Shown here one piece after another: positions 26,051 to 33,888 of a DNA stretch of 64,000 nucleotides. This DNA comes from Dethiosulfovibrio russensis (GTDB taxonomy: Bacteria > Synergistota > Synergistia > Synergistales > Dethiosulfovibrionaceae). Under the pieces are notes generated by a model, which was given only the letters and a program-made list of their open reading frames with translations, made no database searches and was not told the DNA's origin. The DNA is taken from the NCBI RefSeq assembly GCF_021568855.1, contig NZ_JAKGUG010000003.1, positions 124,001 to 188,000 on the forward strand, written 5' to 3'. A program made the position numbers and the translations under genes. The number at the start of each line of letters is the position of its first letter. Position 1 is the stretch's first letter.

Positions 26051-27269
26051 GGCCGTATCCAACAAGGGGATACTCTCGGTAGACGACCTGTCCTTTAGGA
26101 TAAAAGAAGCGATAGAGAGTTACCCGGGAATGGGGAAAGTCGCGGTCCAGGGCGAGATCGTAGATCTGAAACGACACAGCAGCGGTCATTGTTACTTCAC
26201 CCTTTCCGGGCGCGAGAGCCGTATAGCCGGGGTTCTCTTCAGGTCCGATGCCGCTGGAGTCGTCAAATGGCCTCGTCCCGGCGACGAGGTCGTCGTCGGT
26301 GGGCGGGTGTCCTCTTATCCTCAGAGAGGGATATACCAGCTGTACGCCAGAAGGTTGTTCCCTTTGGGCAAGGGGGCCATCTCGAGGGCGAAGGAAGAGC
26401 TCAGGGCGAAGCTCTCCAAGGAGGGGATTTTCGCTCCTGAGAGGAAAAGGCCTATCCCTACCTACCCGGAAAGAATACTGTGTATCACCTCCGCCACCGG
26501 AGCGGCCTTCAGGGACGTGGCAAAGGTTATGGGGACCAGAAATCCATCGGTGGAGTTGGTCCTCATTCCCGCTACCGTGCAGGGAGTCGACGGTCCGGAT
26601 GAGATAGCCGAGGCCTTTTTGAAGGTACCGTCTCTGCTGCCTGCCGATGCGGTGTTGCTCGTCAGAGGCGGAGGGAGCAGAGGAGACCTCAATCCTTTCG
26701 ACGACGAGACGGTGGTGAGGTCCATCTCCTCCTGTCCCGTTCCGGTCGTGGTGGGGGTGGGACATCAGGTCGACTTCACCTTGTCCGACATGGCGGCGGA
26801 CAGGCGTTGTGCCACTCCTTCGGAGGCAGCCGAGGCGGTCGTCCCCGACAGGACCTATCTCTACAGCCTTCTTTCCAACGGCAAAAGCCGTCTTAAAAAG
26901 GCGATGGAGCGGGAGATCGATAGACTCGCCACCCGTTTGGTCGACAGAGAGACCCTCCTGACTCGACTGATGGCGGGAGATATCGACCGTCTTAGAAAGG
27001 ACCTCGACGGTCTGTCTCGTAGATCCGTATCCGCGACGGAAAAGACGGTCGTTAGCGAGATCGGGAGGCTTGCAGGGCTTTCGGCGGCTTTGGACGGGGC
27101 CTCTCCCCTGAGGATTCTGGGAAAGGGTTACGTTTCCTGTCGAGACGAAGCCGGTACTCCCGTCTCTTCGGTAAAGTCCATGACTCCCGGTAAAAAAGTG
27201 TCCCTCGACTTTGTGGATGGAAGGGCCGACTGTCGAGTGGAGTCGTCGTGCGTTTTGAAAAGGAGCTGA
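26043..27269 (+). CDS. xseA: Exodeoxyribonuclease VII large subunit
   Basis: 408 residues. An N-terminal OB fold (VQGEIVDLKRHSSGHCYFTLSG) precedes the nuclease core: ITSATGAAFRDV, VRGGGSRGDLNPFDDE and VGHQVDFTLSDMAADRRCATPS are the usual motifs. It degrades single-stranded DNA with the small subunit XseB. No xseB follows, unlike in many genomes. A C-terminal coiled-coil region is present. Confidence 0.94.
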   Translation: MSEAVSNKGILSVDDLSFRIKEAIESYPGMGKVAVQGEIVDLKRHSSGHCYFTLSGRESRIAGVLFRSDAAGVVKWPRPGDEVVVGGRVSSYPQRGIYQLYARRLFPLGKGAISRAKEELRAKLSKEGIFAPERKRPIPTYPERILCITSATGAAFRDVAKVMGTRNPSVELVLIPATVQGVDGPDEIAEAFLKVPSLLPADAVLLVRGGGSRGDLNPFDDETVVRSISSCPVPVVVGVGHQVDFTLSDMAADRRCATPSEAAEAVVPDRTYLYSLLSNGKSRLKKAMEREIDRLATRLVDRETLLTRLMAGDIDRLRKDLDGLSRRSVSATEKTVVSEIGRLAGLSAALDGASPLRILGKGYVSCRDEAGTPVSSVKSMTPGKKVSLDFVDGRADCRVESSCVLKRS

Positions 27270-27273
27270 TTGA

Positions 27274-28296
27274 ATGGTTCCCGATACGTTGAAATGGAGC
27301 GAAGGGGAGCTCGCCCTTTTGGATCAGACGAAACTTCCATGGGAGGTCGCCTTCGTCCGTTGCAGAACCTGCGAAGAGGTTGCCTTAGCCATAAAGTCCA
27401 TGGTGGTGCGAGGTGCACCTGCCATCGGAGTAGCGGCGGCCTACGGCATGGCTTTGGCCCGTCTGGCCGGAGAGAACATGCAGGAGTCCAGATCTCTTCT
27501 GATGTCGACTCGCCCCACGGCGGTAAACCTTCGATGGGCCCTCGAGAGGATGGACAGGTTAACCGGAGCCTCTCCTGCCGCTGTTGTCGATGAGGCAGTG
27601 GCGATACACAGGGAGGATCTAAATATAAACAAGGCTATCGGGGAAAACGGAGCCAGCCTTATACCGGACGGGGCTACCGTCGTCACCCACTGCAACGCCG
27701 GAGCCATCGCTACAGCAGGTTGGGGAACCGCTCTCGGCGTCCTCAGATCCTGCGTGGATTCCGGCAAGAGAATTCGGGTATACGCCGACGAGACACGTCC
27801 CAGGCTTCAGGGAGGACGTCTTACCGCATGGGAGCTTCAAGAGGACGGGATAGACGTCACGGTCATGACCGATGGAATGGCGGCCTGGCTGATGAAAAGA
27901 GAGAAAATAGACGCTGTCCTGGTCGGAGCGGATCGGATAGCGATGAACGGCGATACCGCCAACAAGATAGGTACCTACGGACTTTCCATCGTCGCGAAGT
28001 CCCACGGAGTGCCTTTCTACGTAGCCGCCCCTATGAGTACCTTCGACGAGGGGCTTTCCGACGGAGATGGCATACCCATAGAGGAGCGGGACGGTTCTGA
28101 GATAAGATCTCCCTACGGTTCGAAACTTATACCGGAGGATGTGCCGATCTGGAACCCCGGATTCGACGTCACTCCCGGCGAGAACGTGACCGCCATAGTT
28201 ACGGAGATGGGGGTTCTCAGACCTCCATACATTGAGTCCATAGCGGAGGCGATTGACCGTCGTCCAAAAGACGAGAGAGGATGTGCTGATAGATGA
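27274..28296 (+). CDS. mtnA: S-methyl-5-thioribose-1-phosphate isomerase
   Basis: 340 residues of the eIF2B-like MtnA family. It converts methylthioribose 1-phosphate to methylthioribulose 1-phosphate in methionine salvage. Seen: RGAPAIGVAAAYG, the catalytic cysteine in THCNAGAIATAGWGTALG, RPRLQGGRLTAWEL and VGADRIAMNGDTANKIGTY. The related ribose-1,5-bisphosphate isomerase (archaeal) is less likely, as the MtnA motifs are complete. It overlaps ahcY (ATGA). Confidence 0.93.
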   Translation: MVPDTLKWSEGELALLDQTKLPWEVAFVRCRTCEEVALAIKSMVVRGAPAIGVAAAYGMALARLAGENMQESRSLLMSTRPTAVNLRWALERMDRLTGASPAAVVDEAVAIHREDLNINKAIGENGASLIPDGATVVTHCNAGAIATAGWGTALGVLRSCVDSGKRIRVYADETRPRLQGGRLTAWELQEDGIDVTVMTDGMAAWLMKREKIDAVLVGADRIAMNGDTANKIGTYGLSIVAKSHGVPFYVAAPMSTFDEGLSDGDGIPIEERDGSEIRSPYGSKLIPEDVPIWNPGFDVTPGENVTAIVTEMGVLRPPYIESIAEAIDRRPKDERGCADR

Positions 28297-29543
28297 GGGA
28301 TTTTTCCGTGGCCGACATGGATATGGCCCCTAAAGGCAAGCAGAAACTGGATTGGGCCTGGCAATATATGCCGGTCCTTTCGTCGTTGGAGAGGCGTTAC
28401 TCCGACGAGAGACCCTTCGACGGAGTGCGATTGGCCGCCTGTCTTCATCTAGAGGCAAAGACTGCCTGTCTCTTGAGGACCTTTTCCCGTCTGGGAGCAG
28501 AGGTCTTCGCCGCCGGAAGCAACCCCCTTTCTACTCAGGACGATGTCTGTGCCGCCCTGGTCTCCGAGGGGGTACATGTTTTTAGTCACAGAGGAATGGA
28601 TCACGACAGCTACTTCGGTTACCTGAGAGACGTGTTGAGCAGCGATCCGGAGATAATAGTCGACGACGGAGCCGACCTGGTGGCGACCTTGTTGGACGAG
28701 AGGAAGGACCTCATAGGAAAGGTCAAAGGCGGTTCGGAGGAGACCACCTCGGGGGTCAAGCGGCTCAAGGCTATGGAGAGACAGGGAATCCTCCCATTCC
28801 CGATGATCTCCGTCAACGACGCGGACAGCAAGTACCTTTTCGATAACCGCTATGGCACCGGTCAGTCCGTGTGGGACGGGGTGATGAGGACCACAAACAG
28901 CCTCGTCGCCGGCAAGGTAGTGGTGGTAGCAGGATATGGCTGGTGCGGTAGAGGGGTCGCCATGAGGGCTAAGGCCCTGGGGGCCAGGGTGGTAGTGACC
29001 GAAATAAACCCTCATAGGGCGTTCGAAGCCCTTATGGATGGTCACGAGGTAATGACCATGGATGCCGCCGCTCCCTTGGGAGATATCTTTCTCACCTTGA
29101 CAGGCAACCTGGACGTCATATGCGCCAGACACATGGATAAGATGAAAGACGGAGTCATACTGGGCAACGCTGGACATTTCGACGTGGAGATATCAAAGTC
29201 CGATCTGACCTCGATAGCCTCCGGTGTCTCCGAGGTCAGACCCAACGTTACCTGCTATCGGACGAAGGACGGTCGGAATATCTACCTCCTGGGGGAGGGA
29301 CGCCTGGTGAACCTGGCGGCGGGAGACGGACATCCCATAGAGATAATGGATCTCAGCTTTGCGTTGCAGCTCCTGTCGGCCCTCCACGTCCACAGGAACC
29401 ACGGAGACATGGATTCCAGGCTTTATCCGGTTCCGGAGGATATCGATCGTCTGGTTGTTTCCACCAAGCTGGAGTCCCTGGGAGTTTCTTTGGACGAGCT
29501 TTCCGAGTCTCAGAAGGCCTATATGGCGGATTGGAGGGAGTGA
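28293..29543 (+). CDS. ahcY: Adenosylhomocysteinase family enzyme (possibly S-inosylhomocysteine hydrolase)
   Basis: 416 residues of the short archaeal/Thermotoga-type AhcY. NAD-binding GYGWCGRG and the C-terminal VNLAAGDGHPIEIMDLSFALQ signature are intact. It cleaves the thioether of S-adenosylhomocysteine, or its inosyl form, to homocysteine. The helix that contacts the base reads HLEAKTA, so positions matching human Thr57 and Glu59 are Glu and Lys. It overlaps mtnA by four bases and is followed after four bases by mtaD, a deaminase that could supply the inosyl substrate. Confidence 0.92.
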   Translation: MRDFSVADMDMAPKGKQKLDWAWQYMPVLSSLERRYSDERPFDGVRLAACLHLEAKTACLLRTFSRLGAEVFAAGSNPLSTQDDVCAALVSEGVHVFSHRGMDHDSYFGYLRDVLSSDPEIIVDDGADLVATLLDERKDLIGKVKGGSEETTSGVKRLKAMERQGILPFPMISVNDADSKYLFDNRYGTGQSVWDGVMRTTNSLVAGKVVVVAGYGWCGRGVAMRAKALGARVVVTEINPHRAFEALMDGHEVMTMDAAAPLGDIFLTLTGNLDVICARHMDKMKDGVILGNAGHFDVEISKSDLTSIASGVSEVRPNVTCYRTKDGRNIYLLGEGRLVNLAAGDGHPIEIMDLSFALQLLSALHVHRNHGDMDSRLYPVPEDIDRLVVSTKLESLGVSLDELSESQKAYMADWRE

Positions 29544-29547
29544 GTCC

Positions 29548-30822
29548 ATGACGATGCTTCTGAAGGACGTGATGTTTCTCGACGGATCGATGGATTCTGC
29601 GAGGTCCGGCGATATCCTGATCGAGGACGGAAAAATATCATCGGTCGGGAAGGCAGGAAGCCTGATCGGAGACGATATTGTGGACGGCAAGGGACGGATG
29701 GCGGTACTGCCCGGTTTCGTGAACTGTCATACCCATGCCGCCATGAGCCTTCTGAGGGGGTTGGGAGAGGAGAGGCCTCTGAAAGAGTGGCTGGAAGAAC
29801 AGATCTGGCCGGTAGAGGCGAACCTCAACCCGGAGAGGATATACTGGGGAACCCGATCCGCCCTCATGGAGATGGCCTCCTCCGGTACCACCTGTTTCGG
29901 CGATATGTACTTCGAGATGGACAAAGTGGCAGAAGCCGCCAAGGCATGCGGTATGAGGACAGGGATCTGCCGCGGCATAGTCGGAGACGACGAATCCAAA
30001 ATAGAGGAATCGCTCGCTTTGGCCGATAGATATAAAGACGATCCCATGGTAACGGTGCAGATGGGCCCCCATGCTCCCTATACGGTACCCTTCGACGCCA
30101 TGAAGAAGATAGCTTCCTCCGCCAAGGATAAGGGTATGTCCGTACACCTTCACTATCTGGAGACGGAATGGGAGCTGGGATACCTAAAGGATGACTTTGG
30201 AACAGGTGCCATGGAATATCTGGAGAAAACCGGACTTTGCGACGTTTCTGGACTCATACTGGCTCACTGTGTCTGGTTTCCGGAGGACGAGCTCTCCGAT
30301 CTGTCGAGGGTACCGGCCACGGTGGTACACAATCCCGGCAGCAATCTGAAGCTTGGCAGCGGAGTTGCTCCAGTCAGATCTATGCTCTCCAGCGGTGTTT
30401 CGGTGGCCTTGGGCACCGACGGAGCCGCCAGTAACAACCGTCTCGATATGTGGGGCGAGCTGAGAACCGCAGCGTTGCTCCATAAGGGGGTCTTGAGAGA
30501 TCCGTCTATCGTAACCGCCAGGGAGATACTGGATGGTGCTACCTACAGGGGCTATCGGGCTCTGGGGTTCGAAAAAGCCGGTCTTATCAGAGAGGGCTGG
30601 AAAGCCGATCTGGTCCTGGTCGATCTGGACGGCCCCAACTACATAGGGGTGAACGAGGAGAACCTGGGGGTCTTCCTGGTATATGCCGGTTCCTCCTCAG
30701 ACGTGGCAGGGACTATGGTGGACGGTAGCTGGATCTACATAGACGGGGAATTTCCCGGACAGGACGAGGAAGAAGTCCTCTCCCATGCCCGTAAGGCACG
30801 GGCTGAACTGATACGCCGTTAG
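29548..30822 (+). CDS. mtaD: 5-methylthioadenosine/S-adenosylhomocysteine deaminase
   Basis: About 424 residues of the amidohydrolase superfamily. Metal ligands: NCHTHAAMSLLRGL, HLHYLETEWE, LAHCVW and LGTDGAASNN. It closely follows the Thermotoga TM0936 type, which deaminates MTA and SAH to the inosyl compounds. ATG at 29548 has GGAGGG ten bases upstream. Other amidohydrolases such as guanine deaminase share the fold, but the mtnA-ahcY context favours MTA/SAH. Confidence 0.92.
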   Translation: MTMLLKDVMFLDGSMDSARSGDILIEDGKISSVGKAGSLIGDDIVDGKGRMAVLPGFVNCHTHAAMSLLRGLGEERPLKEWLEEQIWPVEANLNPERIYWGTRSALMEMASSGTTCFGDMYFEMDKVAEAAKACGMRTGICRGIVGDDESKIEESLALADRYKDDPMVTVQMGPHAPYTVPFDAMKKIASSAKDKGMSVHLHYLETEWELGYLKDDFGTGAMEYLEKTGLCDVSGLILAHCVWFPEDELSDLSRVPATVVHNPGSNLKLGSGVAPVRSMLSSGVSVALGTDGAASNNRLDMWGELRTAALLHKGVLRDPSIVTAREILDGATYRGYRALGFEKAGLIREGWKADLVLVDLDGPNYIGVNEENLGVFLVYAGSSSDVAGTMVDGSWIYIDGEFPGQDEEEVLSHARKARAELIRR

Positions 30823-30837
30823 GGGTGACCGATAATA

Positions 30838-33474
30838 ATGGAATGGAAAAGCGGTAAGGAGATCCGTCGACTTTTCGTCGATTTCTGGGTTTCCAAAGGT
30901 GCCAAACACTACGAGAGCTTCTCCCTGGTTCCAGAGGATCCTACCCTGTTGTTCACCATAGCAGGTATGGTTCCCTTCAAGAAATATTATCTCGGCATAG
31001 CCGAGCCGGATGTGGACAGTGCGGTGACCTCTCAGAAGTGCGTCCGCACGAACGATATAGACAACGTGGGACGTACCGCCAGGCATCACACTTTTTTCGA
31101 GATGCTCGGCAACTTCAGCTGGGGAGGGTACTTCAAGAAAGAGTCCATAACCTGGGGGTGGGCGTTTCTCACCGATGTCATCGGCCTAGATCCCGACCGT
31201 ATGTACGCCACCATATATAAGGACGACGAGGAGGCCTTCGACGTCTGGACAAAGGACGTCGGACTTCCCGACAGCCGTATACTTCGTTTCGGCGAGGACG
31301 AGAATTTCTGGTTCATGGGACCTCAGGGGCCCTGCGGCCCCGACTCGGAGATCCTATACGACCAGGGACCGGCATTTTCCTGCGGACCGGACTGCAAGCC
31401 CGGTTGCGAGTGCGACAGATATCTTGAGATATGGAACCACGTGTTCACCCAGTACGATCGTCAGGAGGACGGTTCTCTGCTTCCTCTGCCGAGGAAGAAC
31501 ATCGATACGGGAATGGGACTGGAGAGACTCACCTCCCTTGTCCAGGGGGTCGCCAACGATTTCGAGACCGATCTGTTCCGTCCCATAATGGACCATGTGT
31601 GCGATATGGCCGGTATAGGATATGGCGACGGTCCCCAGGGGGATATGGCGGCTAAGGTGATCTCGGACCACATAAGGGCTGTCTCCTTCATGATAGCCGA
31701 CGGTATTCTTCCCTCGAACGACGGACAGGGCTACGTTCTGCGCCGTCTGCTCAGAAGGGCCGCCCGTTACGGCAGGTTGATAGGTCTCAAAAAGGCCTTT
31801 CTGACCGACCTCATACCGAACGTCATGGATATAATGGCCGATCCCTACAGGGAGCTTCTGGACAACCGTCTCACCATAGAGCAGGTGGTGGCGGTGGAGG
31901 AAAAACGTTTCGGTCGTACCCTGGAGCAGGGCAGCGATCTTCTCCATCAGGAGATATCCTCGGTGCTTGCCGGAGATGGAAGCATACTTTCCGGAGATGT
32001 AGCATTCGAGCTTTACGATACTTACGGTTATCCTCTGGAGTTGACCAGAGAGATCTGCGAGGAAAAGGGGATCTCCGTCGACGAGGACGGCTTCCGAAGG
32101 GAGATGGAGGTCCAAAGGGAGAGGGCTCGATCCTCCAGCAAGCAGGCCAACGCCGTGATGACTGGAGACCTCTACGCCGAGTTACTTTCTGAACATGGAG
32201 CCACTCCCTTCTTGGGGTACGATTCCATCGAGCTGGAGGCAGATCTGACAGTCCTGATGAAGGAAGGGAAGGTCGTCGACAGCGCCTCGACGGGAGACTC
32301 GGTTGAACTTCTGTTATCCCGAACTCCATTTTACGCCGAGAGAGGCGGTCAGGTGGGAGACCAGGGCTTCGTCAAGGGCGACGGTTTCGTCGTAGAGGTG
32401 GAGGACACAATTCACCCGGCGGGAGATCTCATAATTCATAGAGGAATGGTCACCAGCGGAACCGTAAAGTCCGGTTGTAAGGTTAGGGCAATGGTGGACA
32501 GGGATAGGCGGGAGGCCATAACCAAAAACCACACCGCCACTCATCTTCTTCATGAATCGTTGATAAGGGTTCTTGGCGGGCACGTCAGACAGAACGGTTC
32601 TCTGGTGTCCGATCGATTTCTACGTTTCGACTACACCCACTTTGAACCTCTGAGCTCCAGCGAGCAGGACGAGGTGGAGCTCATGGTGAACCAGGAGATA
32701 CAGAACAACAAGTCCCTTAAGGTAGACGAGACCGATCTCGCAACTGCTAAGAACCTGGGGGCGAAGGCTCTTTTCGAGGAGAAATATGGGGACAAGGTAA
32801 GAGTGGTATCCATCTCGGAGTTTTCCTCCGAGCTCTGCGGAGGAGTCCACGTCTGTGCCACCGGAGAGATAGGTCTGTTCAAGATCATCAACGACGAAAG
32901 TATCGGATCGGGCATCAGGCGGATTACCGCCATGACCGGGATGAACGCCTTCAGAAATTACCAGAACATAACCGGAACCCTGAAAGAGCTTTCCTCGAAT
33001 CTGGGGGTTCGACCAGCCAGGTTGATAGAGAAGATACAGTCCATGGACGAGGAAAACAGGGAGCTTCAGAAAAAGCTCCAGCGTTACACGATCCGTTCGG
33101 CTATGGACGATCTCAAGGAGAGCGTTGTCAAGACCGACATAGGCCATGGAGTATCCCTTTACGTGGCCTCTATAGAAGGAGTTACCCCCGATCAACTTCG
33201 GGAGGTCGGAGACAGCATAAAGGATAGGGATCCCGGGTCGGTGACCCTGTTGATGTCCAGCGACGGAGATCGTACCCAGATGGTCTGTATGGTCGGTAGC
33301 GGTGCCGTGGAGAAGGGGCTGCACGGAGGGAAGATAGTCAAGGAAGTTGCCGCATTGTTTGGTGGAAAAGGCGGCGGTAGGCCCACCATGGCCCAGGCTG
33401 GCGGTCCTAAAATCGACGATATGAAGGACATTCTCGATAAGGCAGTGGCCATAGTGAAAGGGTACGTAAAGTGA
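30838..33474 (+). CDS. alaS: Alanyl-tRNA synthetase
   Basis: 878 residues, full length. Catalytic domain with RRLFVDFWVSKGAKHY and FTIAGMVPFKKYYLG, tRNA-recognition helices, editing domain with HTATHLLHESL and CGGVHV zinc ligands, and a C-terminal DHHA1 domain with GGKGGGRPTMAQAGG. It charges tRNA-Ala and clears Ser/Gly mischarging. It overlaps ruvX (GTGA). Confidence 0.98.
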   Translation: MEWKSGKEIRRLFVDFWVSKGAKHYESFSLVPEDPTLLFTIAGMVPFKKYYLGIAEPDVDSAVTSQKCVRTNDIDNVGRTARHHTFFEMLGNFSWGGYFKKESITWGWAFLTDVIGLDPDRMYATIYKDDEEAFDVWTKDVGLPDSRILRFGEDENFWFMGPQGPCGPDSEILYDQGPAFSCGPDCKPGCECDRYLEIWNHVFTQYDRQEDGSLLPLPRKNIDTGMGLERLTSLVQGVANDFETDLFRPIMDHVCDMAGIGYGDGPQGDMAAKVISDHIRAVSFMIADGILPSNDGQGYVLRRLLRRAARYGRLIGLKKAFLTDLIPNVMDIMADPYRELLDNRLTIEQVVAVEEKRFGRTLEQGSDLLHQEISSVLAGDGSILSGDVAFELYDTYGYPLELTREICEEKGISVDEDGFRREMEVQRERARSSSKQANAVMTGDLYAELLSEHGATPFLGYDSIELEADLTVLMKEGKVVDSASTGDSVELLLSRTPFYAERGGQVGDQGFVKGDGFVVEVEDTIHPAGDLIIHRGMVTSGTVKSGCKVRAMVDRDRREAITKNHTATHLLHESLIRVLGGHVRQNGSLVSDRFLRFDYTHFEPLSSSEQDEVELMVNQEIQNNKSLKVDETDLATAKNLGAKALFEEKYGDKVRVVSISEFSSELCGGVHVCATGEIGLFKIINDESIGSGIRRITAMTGMNAFRNYQNITGTLKELSSNLGVRPARLIEKIQSMDEENRELQKKLQRYTIRSAMDDLKESVVKTDIGHGVSLYVASIEGVTPDQLREVGDSIKDRDPGSVTLLMSSDGDRTQMVCMVGSGAVEKGLHGGKIVKEVAALFGGKGGGRPTMAQAGGPKIDDMKDILDKAVAIVKGYVK

Positions 33475-33887
33475 CGAGAAGAATCGTGGCTTTGGATATG
33501 GGGACCGTCCGAATAGGGGTCGCCATGAGCGACCCCCTGGGATCTTTCGCCCAGGGGGTCGCGGTATGGGACGCCGAAGGAGACTGGCTCTCCGATTTGA
33601 GGGAGCTCGTCACCTGTCGGAACGTATCCACCGTGGTGGTAGGGCTTCCCATAAGAGAGAATGGAACTAAGGGGCCTTCCGCCGAGAACGTGGAGGCCAA
33701 GACCGAGGCGGTAAGAGAGGCCTTTCCCGATTTGGAGATAGTCATGTGGGACGAGAGATACACCTCCACCATAGCCAACAGGGTGTTGATCGAGGGAGAC
33801 GTGTCCAGAAAAAAAAGAAAGGGTCAGGTGGACAAGGTAGCCGCGACGGTGATATTGCAGGGATATCTGGATTCCCTGAGGAGGTAA
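33471..33887 (+). CDS. ruvX: Holliday junction resolvase-like nuclease (YqgF/RuvX)
   Basis: 138 residues with an RNase H-like fold: ALDMGTVRIGVAMSDP at the start, GLPIRENGT in the middle and WDERYTS with VDKVAATVILQGYLD at the end. The family trims 16S rRNA precursor and may resolve junctions. It lies between alaS and mutS, starting on an overlap with the alaS stop. Confidence 0.93.
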   Translation: MTRRIVALDMGTVRIGVAMSDPLGSFAQGVAVWDAEGDWLSDLRELVTCRNVSTVVVGLPIRENGTKGPSAENVEAKTEAVREAFPDLEIVMWDERYTSTIANRVLIEGDVSRKKRKGQVDKVAATVILQGYLDSLRR

Positions 33888-33888
33888 T

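Noticed and set aside
26043-27269. Missing xseB after xseA as a broken operon
   Set aside because: xseB is very short and is often placed elsewhere; absence from this window alone means little.
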